From: Limnohabitans sp.
Lineage (GTDB): Bacteria > Pseudomonadota > Gammaproteobacteria > Burkholderiales > Burkholderiaceae_C
NCBI GenBank assembly: GCA_018883455.1
Contig: VEQC01000003.1
Span: 1 to 37,464, forward strand
Direction: 5' to 3'
DNA length: 37,464 bases
Part shown: positions 16,280 to 24,657 of the stretch, piece after piece
Layout of the letters: the number at the start of each line of letters is the position of its first letter
How positions within the stretch are numbered: the stretch's first letter is position 1
Position numbers and translations under genes: made by a program
Notes under the pieces: model-generated
Database searches by the model: none
Told to the model about the DNA's origin: nothing
The model's input: only the letters and a program-made list of their open reading frames with translations

Positions 16280-17467
16280 ATGAATCGCAACCTCTGGCTC
16301 CTGGCCTTGGCCCAAGGCTTGTTTTTGACCAACAACGTCTCGTTTATCGCCATCAATGGTTTGGTGGGCTTGCAGCTGGCGCCGGTCGGCTGGATGGCGA
16401 CCCTGCCGGTCATGGGTTATGTGGTGGGTGGCGCACTGAGCACGCAACTCGTGGCCAAAAGCCAGCAGCGTTGGGGACGTCGGGGGTCATTTCTTTTGGG
16501 TCTCTGGGTGGCGCTGGCGTCGGCCTTGCTCGCCGCGGTCTCGGTCTGGCAGCAGTCCTTTGCCGGCCTGGTCTTGGCCACGGTGGTGGCGGGGTACTAC
16601 AGCGCCAATGGGCAGCTCTACCGCTTTGCCGCGGCGGAGTTGTGCGAGCCCAGCGTGCGTGAGCGGGCGGTCTCGCTGGTCATGGCGGGGGGCTTGTTGG
16701 GGGCCGTGGTCGGGCCGAATTTGGCCAACCACAGCAAGGGCTGGGTGAGCACCCCCTTTGTGGGGGCGTATCTGGCTTTGGCCTTGGTGGCACTGCTCGG
16801 TTTGGGGGTGGTCGCGCAAATCGCGTTTCCCGAACCCGTGACGTCGGGCCCGGGGGCGGCCGATGAAGGGCGACCTTTGCGCGAGATCATGGCGCAACCG
16901 ATTTTCATCGTTGCCGCCCTGGCGGCCTCCTTAGGCTATGGCGTGATGAACCTGCTCATGGCCGCCACGCCGCTGGCCATGCAGGTTTGCGGCTTGCCGT
17001 TTGCGGACACGGCTTGGGTGCTGGAGTGGCATGTGATTGGCATGTTCGCGCCAGGATTTGTGACCGGGCACCTGATTCAACGCTTTGGGGTGATGCGCAT
17101 CATGGGCCTGGGCGTGGCGCTTAATCTGGCGTGCATTGGGGTGGCCCTCGCGGGGACGGATGTCGCCCATTTCACCGTGGCGCTGTTTTTGCTCGGGGTG
17201 GGATGGAATTTTCTCTTCACTGGCAGCACCACACTGGCCTTGCAGGCCTATCGCCCCAGCGAAAAAAATCGCGCTCAGGGCGCGATCAATTTCTTCATGT
17301 TCGCCACCATGGCCGTGACCTCTTTTGCCTCGGGTGCCTTGGTGACCACCCAAGGATGGGCTTGGCTCAACTGGGGCTCGCTCGTGCCCGTCTTGCTCAC
17401 GGGCGCGGCACTGGCCTGGATGGGCTTGCGACGTCAGGCGGCGGGTTTGTCGTCCACGGGCGTCTGA
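16280..17467 (+). CDS. MFS transporter
   Basis: 395 aa, about 12 hydrophobic segments, e.g. NRNLWLLALAQGLFLTNNVSFIAINGLVGLQLAP, RAVSLVMAGGLLGAVVGPNLANHSKGW. Confidence 0.87.
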   Translation: MNRNLWLLALAQGLFLTNNVSFIAINGLVGLQLAPVGWMATLPVMGYVVGGALSTQLVAKSQQRWGRRGSFLLGLWVALASALLAAVSVWQQSFAGLVLATVVAGYYSANGQLYRFAAAELCEPSVRERAVSLVMAGGLLGAVVGPNLANHSKGWVSTPFVGAYLALALVALLGLGVVAQIAFPEPVTSGPGAADEGRPLREIMAQPIFIVAALAASLGYGVMNLLMAATPLAMQVCGLPFADTAWVLEWHVIGMFAPGFVTGHLIQRFGVMRIMGLGVALNLACIGVALAGTDVAHFTVALFLLGVGWNFLFTGSTTLALQAYRPSEKNRAQGAINFFMFATMAVTSFASGALVTTQGWAWLNWGSLVPVLLTGAALAWMGLRRQAAGLSSTGV

Positions 17468-17649
17468 ATCGGGCAGGTGTTGATGCCAAAGAGGGTGTAA
17501 GCGCCGCAGAAGCGAAAAAGCCCGGTGGCCAACACGATCACCCCGAGGTAGCCCCACTCCCCCACCACGCCCGCGGCGGCCAAGGCGATCAAGGCCAACC
17601 CCGCCACGATTCGAAGAACGCGGTCTATGCCGCCGACATTTGCTTTCAT
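17434..17649 (-). CDS. DUF2892 (YgaP-type transmembrane) small protein
   Basis: Start MKANVGGIDRVLRIVAGLALIALAAAGVVGEWGYLGVIVLATGLFRFCGAYTLFGINTCPIQ; diagnostic N-terminus and CPxxT-like end. Confidence 0.88.
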   Translation of the reverse strand: MKANVGGIDRVLRIVAGLALIALAAAGVVGEWGYLGVIVLATGLFRFCGAYTLFGINTCPIQTPVDDKPAA

Positions 17650-17692
17650 GATGTGCTCCTCTGTGGATCTATCCGTTGATGAAACGCCCCGC

Positions 17693-18412
17693 TCAGGCCT
17701 TGGCACTGAAGTCGAGGTTGTTGCACGCCTCGCACGGAGCCTCAAACACCCCGAGTTTGACGAGTAGGGCGTGAATTTTGCAACCCACGCAATAACCCAA
17801 GATGGCTTCGAGCCACATAAAGCCCAAGCACACCCAAACCAGGGTGAGCGGAATCCAGCGCGGCATGTAGTTGCGGGTGGTGGGCAAGAGCTCGGCGCGC
17901 GCCACGGCGTTGACGGCCGTGGCGAAGGTATCGGGGTTGAAGAAAACCAGGCATACGGCCATCAGGGTCACGCCGATCGACCACGCAAAACGCTTGGGGG
18001 CCAAAGGCATCCAGACCTTGGGGTGCTTGCGCGCGAGCCAATTGGCCAAGTGAATGGTGGGTGAGAGCCGCGCGAGCCAGACATTCATGCCCGCGAGCAT
18101 CTCAAAGAGGCCGTAGAACAATAAAGCGGTTTGCAAGGAGTAGTCGTAGGTTCGGCGGATGGCTTGAACCATGTAGAGAATGTGCCCATCGAAATCGGTC
18201 TCGAAGGTGTCGGTGATCACTTCACCCGTGACCACCCATTTAGAGCCGTACAACGCATCGAGCAAGGTGTAAGCCATGAACAGGGGCAAGGCGAGCATGA
18301 TGCCCGCGCGGATGCGCACCGCCGTTTCGTTGATGAAGAGGTCCGTGGCGTCGACGTCTTGAAACCACAACACGGGACGCCCATTGCTCAGGGGAGGAGA
18401 GGGAAACTGCAC
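17693..18412 (-). CDS. DUF4395-family membrane protein
   Basis: 239 aa, several TMs, EAILGYCVGCKIHALL and C-terminal CEACNNLDF Cys pairs. Confidence 0.75.
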   Translation of the reverse strand: MQFPSPPLSNGRPVLWFQDVDATDLFINETAVRIRAGIMLALPLFMAYTLLDALYGSKWVVTGEVITDTFETDFDGHILYMVQAIRRTYDYSLQTALLFYGLFEMLAGMNVWLARLSPTIHLANWLARKHPKVWMPLAPKRFAWSIGVTLMAVCLVFFNPDTFATAVNAVARAELLPTTRNYMPRWIPLTLVWVCLGFMWLEAILGYCVGCKIHALLVKLGVFEAPCEACNNLDFSAKA

Positions 18413-18500
18413 TGCGGACTCCTTTCTGCCATGGGGGCTATCTTGAACCCAAACGCCTCTTTAGTCTACTCGCGAAAGGCATTTTTACATAAGCATCTAT

Positions 18501-18507
18501 TTATATT
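18501..18507 (+). promoter_or_regulatory. Candidate shared operator core TTATATT (site E)
   Basis: AAGCATCTATTTATATTCTA between divergent DUF4395 and DUF302 genes; 15/19 or better match by eye with site B (CAGCATTTAATTATATTATG). Confidence 0.45.
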
Positions 18508-18571
18508 CTAAACATGGTCTAATTTTGGGTGTTGACCCCTATCCCGTTTGCCCCTGTTCCCGGAGAGCGCC

Positions 18572-19141
18572 ATGCGTACCGCCATTCATCGCCTATTGCT
18601 GATTGCCTTGACGAGCCTGACCCTCAGTGGTTGCGGCACGATCAGCACGCTCGGGAAGTTGGAAGATGGCGCGGGCAGCGAAGCCATGCGCATGTGGAAC
18701 CGCTGGATTGAAGGTGACGGCGATATTGCGGTGGCGACCACCTGGGAGCGCAAGGTCAAGCCCGGGGTGACGGTCAAGGACATCGAGGACATCCTGCGGC
18801 AAGTCGCGGCAGAGCGCAATATGCGAGACGTTGGCACCCTGCCCCTCTCGCGCGAGCTCGAAGCCCGCTCAGGCCGAAAAGAAAAATTTCTGCAGGTGTA
18901 TTCGTTTTGCACCCCTCCGACCGCTCGGCGGATGATTGATTTCAGCCCCCACATGGCGGCCTATATCCCCTGCCGCATCACCGTGGTTGAGCGCGACGAT
19001 GGGCTGTGGCTCTACACCTTGAACATGGACATGATGATCAAGATGGGGCGCAAGCTGCCCTCCCCGCTCAAGGAAGAAGCCCAAGCGGTGCGCGACACCA
19101 TTTATGAAATGATGGAAAAGGCCTCACGCGGCGAGATTTAA
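18572..19141 (+). CDS. DUF302-like lipoprotein
   Basis: Start MRTAIHRLLLIALTSLTLSGCG with lipobox; FLQVYSFCTPPTARRMIDFSPHMAAYIPCRITVVERDDGLWLYTLNMDMMI resembles the DUF302 core. Confidence 0.75.
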   Translation: MRTAIHRLLLIALTSLTLSGCGTISTLGKLEDGAGSEAMRMWNRWIEGDGDIAVATTWERKVKPGVTVKDIEDILRQVAAERNMRDVGTLPLSRELEARSGRKEKFLQVYSFCTPPTARRMIDFSPHMAAYIPCRITVVERDDGLWLYTLNMDMMIKMGRKLPSPLKEEAQAVRDTIYEMMEKASRGEI

Positions 19142-19271
19142 TCGGCGCGCGCACAGCCCGCGGCCCGCTGAGGTCGGAGTGGACTTGGCGAGGCCGCGCT
19201 CTGGCCCGCGCGGGGCAAGAATGGGATAATTGAGGGCTTCGCGGAACCTTCCGCTTTTTGACATTTCAACT

Positions 19272-19745
19272 ATGGCTGATTTCTTTCCGACCGGCTGGCA
19301 GCATTTCCTCGCGGGTGGCTTGGTGATTGGGGTGGGCGTGAGCCTGATGTTTGTGCTCTCCGGCCGCGTGGTGGGCTTGAGCAGTTTTTTCAGCTCCACC
19401 TGGAGTTGGTTCTCCGGCCTCTCGCACTTTCAGCGCGATGACTTGGTGCAGTCCCGGGTGTGGCGACTGTGGGTGGCCATTGGGTTGGTGCTCGGTGCCG
19501 CTTTGTGGTGGTGGAGCACGGGCCAAGAAGCGGCGCTGCACACCTCGGTCTCGCCGGTCATGCTGTTTGTGGGCGGCGTTTTGGCGGGTTTTGGCGCACG
19601 CCTCTCCAATGGCTGCACATCAGGCCACGGCATTTGTGGCTTGTCCTCGATGTCACCGGCCGCGCTGGTGGCGGTCTTGGTCTTCATGGGGTTTGCCATG
19701 CTGACCGCGAATTTGGTGGCTTGGCTCTCGGGGGGTGGCGTATGA
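19272..19745 (+). CDS. YeeE/YedE family protein, first half of a split transporter
   Basis: MADFFPTGWQHFLAGGLVIGVGVSLMFVLSGRVVGLSSFF...LAGFGARLSNGCTSGHGICGLSSMSPAAL: YeeE motif GCTSGHGICG. Confidence 0.9.
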   Translation: MADFFPTGWQHFLAGGLVIGVGVSLMFVLSGRVVGLSSFFSSTWSWFSGLSHFQRDDLVQSRVWRLWVAIGLVLGAALWWWSTGQEAALHTSVSPVMLFVGGVLAGFGARLSNGCTSGHGICGLSSMSPAALVAVLVFMGFAMLTANLVAWLSGGGV

Positions 19746-20176
19746 AAGCGTTTGTCGATGCCCTGGCCATGCTGGTGGGCGGTGCCTTGTTTGGCTTTGG
19801 TTTGGCGCTCTCGGGCATGATCCAACCGGAGGTGGTGCTGAGTTTTCTGCGCCTGCAAGATTTTGGCCTGATGCTGGTCATGGGCGGAGCGATTGCAGTC
19901 ACCGCCACGGTGTACTTCTTCGCCCCCCGACGCTTGGCGCGCCCGCTGTGGGGAGCGGCCTTTATGAGCCGCATCACCACGCTGGATGCAGATTTGATTC
20001 GCGGCTCTGCCCTCTTTGGCATTGGCTGGGGTTTATCGGGCGTGTGCCCAGGCCCAGCCATCGCGGCGCTGGGCACAGGCAATTTGGAATTGCTGTGGTC
20101 TGTGGCGGGTTTGTTCGTGGGGGCCTTTCTCCATGGGCTTTTGCGTTCACGGCCCCGTGAGGCCGCCGTCAACTGA
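19742..20176 (+). CDS. YeeE/YedE family protein, second half of a split transporter
   Basis: ATGA overlap with previous gene; MKAFVDALAMLVGGALFGFGLALSGMIQPEVVLSFLRLQDFGLMLVMGGA...GIGWGLSGVCPGPAIAALG. Confidence 0.9.
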   Translation: MKAFVDALAMLVGGALFGFGLALSGMIQPEVVLSFLRLQDFGLMLVMGGAIAVTATVYFFAPRRLARPLWGAAFMSRITTLDADLIRGSALFGIGWGLSGVCPGPAIAALGTGNLELLWSVAGLFVGAFLHGLLRSRPREAAVN

Positions 20177-20266
20177 GGGAGGCCTTGCGGGAAACGCGGG
20201 GTCGCCCACTTCTAGATCTTTGGACCGCATGCCGCTTGCCGCCAATGCACTGAAAGGCGTCCCCGT

Positions 20267-21064
20267 ATGACGCTCGTGATGGTGCTGGGCGTGTTCATCG
20301 GCGCCATCATGGGGCTCACCGGCGCTGGCGGCGGCATTTTGGCGGTGCCGGTCTTGGTGCTGGGACTGCCCTGGACACTGCAAGAGGCGGCCCCGGTGGC
20401 CCTGTTGGCTGTGGCCTCGGGGGCCGCGGTGGGCGCATTGGACGGCTTTCGCCACCGCCTGGTGCGCTACCGCGCGGGCATGCTCATGGCGGTGTGCGGC
20501 TGGCCCATGACGCGGGTGGGCCAGGATTGGGCGCGCGTCACGCCTCAAGCGTATTTGCTCGGTGCTTTTGCGCTCTTGATGCTGGTGGTGGCCTGGCGCT
20601 TCTTCCAGCAGTCTCAACAGACCGCGGCCCACGGCGACGACGCCCTGCGCATTGCCCATATCCACACCCACTCGGGGCGCTTCATCTGGACACCCCTGAC
20701 CGCGCTGCTGCTCGCGGGCATTGGCACGCTCACCGGTTTGCTCACCGGCCTACTCGGGGTGGGAGGGGGATTTTTGATCGTGCCCCTGATGCGCCGCTTC
20801 ACCCACTTGGCGATTCCTGGCATTGTGGCGACATCGCTGTTTGTGATTTCGCTGGTGAGTGGCGGCGGTGTGGTGAGTGCCTTGCTTGCGGGAGGGCATT
20901 TGCCCATGCCGGAGTCCGCCGGCTTCATGGCCTCCATGGTGGCAGGCATGCTGCTGGGGCGACGCGTCTCGCGCCAACTCTCCCCCGCCCATGTGCAACG
21001 CGGCTTTGCCCTTTTGCTGGCCTGTGTCTCGGTTTACCTCTTGACCCGCGCCCTGCAAGCCTGA
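20267..21064 (+). CDS. TSUP/TauE-SafE family sulfite exporter-like protein
   Basis: 265 aa; VFIGAIMGLTGAGGGILAVPVLVLGL and LTGLLTGLLGVGGGFLIVPLM: duplicated TSUP motifs. Confidence 0.92.
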   Translation: MTLVMVLGVFIGAIMGLTGAGGGILAVPVLVLGLPWTLQEAAPVALLAVASGAAVGALDGFRHRLVRYRAGMLMAVCGWPMTRVGQDWARVTPQAYLLGAFALLMLVVAWRFFQQSQQTAAHGDDALRIAHIHTHSGRFIWTPLTALLLAGIGTLTGLLTGLLGVGGGFLIVPLMRRFTHLAIPGIVATSLFVISLVSGGGVVSALLAGGHLPMPESAGFMASMVAGMLLGRRVSRQLSPAHVQRGFALLLACVSVYLLTRALQA

Positions 21065-21098
21065 GATACGGCCCCGCCCGCAGCGGAAATCGATTAAG

Positions 21099-21117
21099 AT
21101 GACAAGTATTCTGTCAT
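21099..21117. promoter_or_regulatory. Inverted repeat ATGACA-N7-TGTCAT upstream of the CHAT gene
   Basis: ATGACAAGTATTCTGTCAT, 17 bp before the ATG at 21135. Confidence 0.45.
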
Positions 21118-21134
21118 AGACAAAAGATTGGCGT

Positions 21135-24098
21135 ATGCAGTTTTCTCGTCCTCTCTTCCTCTCTTTCTTGGCGGTCTCGTTCGCTTTGCTGCAAAGCTTG
21201 GCATGGGGTCAAAACCTGACCGAGAAGCTCCAGCAATTGCAGGCCGCGGAACTTGAAAAGTACCGCGCCATCCTCAATCAACCCATCGACCCCGGCGCGC
21301 TCACGCAAGAGAAGGTTCGTCTGCACCGCATGAAGGACCAAGCGGCGGTGATGATCAACGACATGGCCGCGAAGGAAGCCAACCTGCGCGAGTGGATCAA
21401 GATTGACCCCGTGGGCGGCCGCTGGATGCTGCGTGCGCACTGGTGGTACACCGGGCAAATTGAGCAATCCATTGAATTGGGTGAGCAACTCGTGGCGGAG
21501 ACCACCAACCCCTACATGGCGGTGTTGGCGCGGGCGAACCTTGCCAAGGACTTCATTGATTCGTCCCAATTGGAAAAAGCAGAGCCCCTGGTTTTGCAGA
21601 TGGAAAAGCTCATCAAATCGGACATGGCCAATTTCCGCAACAGCGGCGTGGGACAGTACTGGCTCAATGCGGCTGAAATGCTGTATTTCAAAACGCGCGC
21701 CGCGTTATTGGTGCGCAAGGGCAAGTGGGCGGAGGCGGAACAATTGGGACGCTTGTCACAGGAGCGGGCGCGCTTGCACCATGAACGCATGACCACGTTT
21801 ATTCGCTCCCCGGAGGAGCAAGAGGTGCAAAAGCGAATGGTGATCTACGCGTTTGCCGATCAGGTCGCGCTGCTCAGTGCCATGGGCAAATGGATTGACG
21901 CGCAATGGGCGCTGCGCGATGCGTTTGAATACTCGCGCAAGGCTGGCTACAACGAAACCCACATGTACTTGGTCTATATGCTGACCTCGCGCATTCTCAA
22001 TGGCTTGGGCTCGTTCGAGGAGGCGCTGGGTTACGCCCAAAAAGCCGAGATTTTGCAAACGGGCATTGCCGACAACCGGGGGCAGTCCTCACGCTGGATG
22101 CATGCGCGCATTCAACATTTATCGGCATTGATGGGGATGGGCAAATGGACCCAAGCCAACGAGGTGTTGAATGAAACCCGAACCCTCACCGCGCAAACTT
22201 CGCTGAATGCGGAGCGTGTACTGGACCCCAGCCTGGTGGCCTGGGTTTGGTTGCAATCAGGGGCGGCCGCGCAAGCCACGCCATTTCTGCAACAGCGCTT
22301 GGCAGAAACCGAGAAGCGCATGGGCAGACAGCATATGGCGCCGGCCCTGCAAGCGGGCATGCTGGGAGCGGCATTGGCCGCCCAAGGCAAACGCGACGAA
22401 GCCCTGCCCTACTTCGAGTGGGCGCACCAAGTCTTCACCGCGCCAGAATCCTTGACGGCGGACGACGGTGAGGACGCGCTGCAACGGCGCATGAAGCGCT
22501 TTGTGTTGGAGCGCTATTTGCGCTTGGGTGTGGCGCAAGCCCATCAAGATCCGGCCCAGGCCGAAAAAATGTTCCGCATAGCCGACTCGCTCAATGCCTC
22601 CTCGGTGCAATCTGCGCTCAACGACGCGGCCTCACGCGCGACCATTCGCCAGCCCAAACTCGCGGAACTGGTGCGCAAAGAGCAAGACGCGCGACAAGAA
22701 GCCGCCGGTTTATTGGCCTATCTGTCGGGCCAAAACACGGCGTCCGAAACCAAGGCCACCCCCATGGTGGTGGCGCAAATGCAAACACGCTTGCGCCAGT
22801 TGGAGCGTGAGCGCAAGACCATTAAGGAAACTTTGCAGCGCGAATTCCCCGAGTATTTCCAACTGCTACAACCCAAGGCGCCGGGGTTGCCCGAAATCGC
22901 CGCGCAACTCAAGCCCGACGAGGTGTTTTTGCAAGTGGTGAATTTGGAAGAATCGAGCTTCGTATGGGCAGTGGATTCGAGTGGGCAGGTTCGCTTCCAT
23001 GCCTCAGACATGAATGCGCACCAACTGCAAGCTTTAGTCCACGCCGTGCGCAAGACGCTGGACGTGGCGGGCATGGGGCGCGATGCACCCCGCTTTGACC
23101 AAGCCCGCGCCAGCGCGATCTATCAGGCCTTGCTCGGCCCCATCGAGGCGAGCTTGGCGGGCAAGAAACACCTCATCGTGGCGACATCGGGCCCCTTGGC
23201 GCAAATGCCCTTGGCGGTGCTTCCTACCCGCGCGAGTGGTTCGCCGGGTTGGTTGATCGAGCAGCACGCCATCAGCCATGTGCCGGCGGCGAGCGGCTGG
23301 TTGGCGATTCAGAAATTGGCGCGGCGGCCCACCGCACCGGAGCCGCTTTTGGCTTGGGGCGACCCTGTCTTTGATTTGGCAAGCGCCAACCGCGCGGGGG
23401 GAGCGGGAGCTCAGGCCACGCGGGCCGTCGTCAACGCGGCATCGCGCAAGACGCGGGGGGCGCTGGAGTCTCTGGTGGACGCCCCCACCTACAGCCAAAT
23501 TCCGCCACTGCCCGAGACGCGCGACGAGGTGCTGAGTTTGGCCAAAATCATGCGTGCCAACCCCGAGCAGGATCTCTTTTTGGGCTTGCGCGCAACGCGC
23601 CAATCCGTTTTAGAGGCGAACCAGCGCAATGTACTGGCGCAAAAGCGCGTGCTGGTGTTTGCCACCCACGGACTCTTGGCGGGGGACTTGCCCAACCTGA
23701 ACCAACCCGCCTTGGCCATGGCCGCCACGGCCTCTGACAAAGAGTCTCCGCTCTTGACGCTGGAGGATGTGCTGGGCCTGAACATCAATGCCGACTGGGT
23801 GGTGCTCAGTGCTTGCAACACGGCAGGCGCGGATGGTCGAGCCGAGGAAGCCTTGAGCGGGCTTGCCCGAGGCTTTTTCTACGCTGGCGGGCGCAGCTTG
23901 CTGGTGACGCATTGGTCTGTGGAATCCGAGAGCGCGATGCTGCTGACCACCAAAACCTTTGATGCCTACAACCGCGACGCGCAACTGCGCCGTGCCGAGG
24001 CGGTGCGCTTGGCCATGCTGGAGGTGATGAAGGTGCCGCAGTTCCAGCACCCCGCTTTTTGGGCGCCCTACGCCTTGGTGGGCGAAGGGGGCCGTTGA
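21135..24098 (+). CDS. Exported TPR-CHAT protein (caspase-like CHAT peptidase domain)
   Basis: 987 aa; signal peptide FLSFLAVSFALLQSLAWGQ; helical-repeat body; C-terminal CHAT: HLIVATSGPLAQMPLAVLP, LVFATHGLLAGD (His), DWVVLSACNTAGADGRAEEALSGLARGFFYAGGRSLLVTHWSV (Cys). Confidence 0.92.
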   Translation: MQFSRPLFLSFLAVSFALLQSLAWGQNLTEKLQQLQAAELEKYRAILNQPIDPGALTQEKVRLHRMKDQAAVMINDMAAKEANLREWIKIDPVGGRWMLRAHWWYTGQIEQSIELGEQLVAETTNPYMAVLARANLAKDFIDSSQLEKAEPLVLQMEKLIKSDMANFRNSGVGQYWLNAAEMLYFKTRAALLVRKGKWAEAEQLGRLSQERARLHHERMTTFIRSPEEQEVQKRMVIYAFADQVALLSAMGKWIDAQWALRDAFEYSRKAGYNETHMYLVYMLTSRILNGLGSFEEALGYAQKAEILQTGIADNRGQSSRWMHARIQHLSALMGMGKWTQANEVLNETRTLTAQTSLNAERVLDPSLVAWVWLQSGAAAQATPFLQQRLAETEKRMGRQHMAPALQAGMLGAALAAQGKRDEALPYFEWAHQVFTAPESLTADDGEDALQRRMKRFVLERYLRLGVAQAHQDPAQAEKMFRIADSLNASSVQSALNDAASRATIRQPKLAELVRKEQDARQEAAGLLAYLSGQNTASETKATPMVVAQMQTRLRQLERERKTIKETLQREFPEYFQLLQPKAPGLPEIAAQLKPDEVFLQVVNLEESSFVWAVDSSGQVRFHASDMNAHQLQALVHAVRKTLDVAGMGRDAPRFDQARASAIYQALLGPIEASLAGKKHLIVATSGPLAQMPLAVLPTRASGSPGWLIEQHAISHVPAASGWLAIQKLARRPTAPEPLLAWGDPVFDLASANRAGGAGAQATRAVVNAASRKTRGALESLVDAPTYSQIPPLPETRDEVLSLAKIMRANPEQDLFLGLRATRQSVLEANQRNVLAQKRVLVFATHGLLAGDLPNLNQPALAMAATASDKESPLLTLEDVLGLNINADWVVLSACNTAGADGRAEEALSGLARGFFYAGGRSLLVTHWSVESESAMLLTTKTFDAYNRDAQLRRAEAVRLAMLEVMKVPQFQHPAFWAPYALVGEGGR

Positions 24099-24113
24099 GC
24101 GGCGGGGGCAGGA

Positions 24114-24644
24114 TTAACGGATGAATTGATCCACGTAGCCCTCGCCCAAGCCGATGGCGGTGTAGTGGGCACGGCATTTGTCGATGCGGGTGAACACGTC
24201 GTCGTAGCCGGTGCAACGGCCATCGGGGTCGACGTAAATCATGGCCCCGTTGACCTGAAAGAGGGTGATCATCTCCTCCACGTCGGGGTCCACCACCAAG
24301 GTGTGGGTTTCGCCTGGGGCCTCATAAACATAGCCTCCCTCGGTGGCGACCCAGTCGTGTTCAAGGTAGCGCCACTGGCCTTTGATCACGTAGCCATGCA
24401 CGGGTTGGGGGTGGCGGTGGCGCGAGAGCACACCGGCCTTGCGCACCTTCAGGAGGTTCATCCAGTACCCCCGCGAAGCACTCAAACACAGGGGGCGGAA
24501 CCAGACGTTGTCGTCCACGGGCACCCAGATGCGTTCGTCTTGCGGTATGACATTGGGGATGACCAATTCAGGCGGCGACTCTTTGGGCATGGGGTGGCGA
24601 TAGGCCTGCCATTTTTCGGAATCGGGGGGTACGGCTTGGGTCAC
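24114..24644 (-). CDS. 2,4'-dihydroxyacetophenone dioxygenase-family cupin
   Basis: WVPVDDNVWFRPLCLSASRGYWMNLLKVRKAGVLSRHRHPQPVHGYVIKGQWRYLEHDWVATEGGYVYEAPGETHTLVV. GTG start at 24644 chosen after the SDR stop; an internal ATG start is also possible. Confidence 0.82.
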   Translation of the reverse strand: MTQAVPPDSEKWQAYRHPMPKESPPELVIPNVIPQDERIWVPVDDNVWFRPLCLSASRGYWMNLLKVRKAGVLSRHRHPQPVHGYVIKGQWRYLEHDWVATEGGYVYEAPGETHTLVVDPDVEEMITLFQVNGAMIYVDPDGRCTGYDDVFTRIDKCRAHYTAIGLGEGYVDQFIR

Positions 24645-24657
24645 AGCGGCGTCCTGT

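Noticed and set aside
15081-16283. 400-aa plus-strand ORF antisense to the dienelactone hydrolase
   Set aside because: Begins inside soxX, low-complexity G/R/H-rich; opposite strand has a clear hydrolase with RBS and Tat signal.
21135-24098. TPR-CHAT as part of a CRISPR type III-E (Craspase) system
   Set aside because: No gRAMP/Cas7-11, no array, and the protein has an N-terminal signal peptide.
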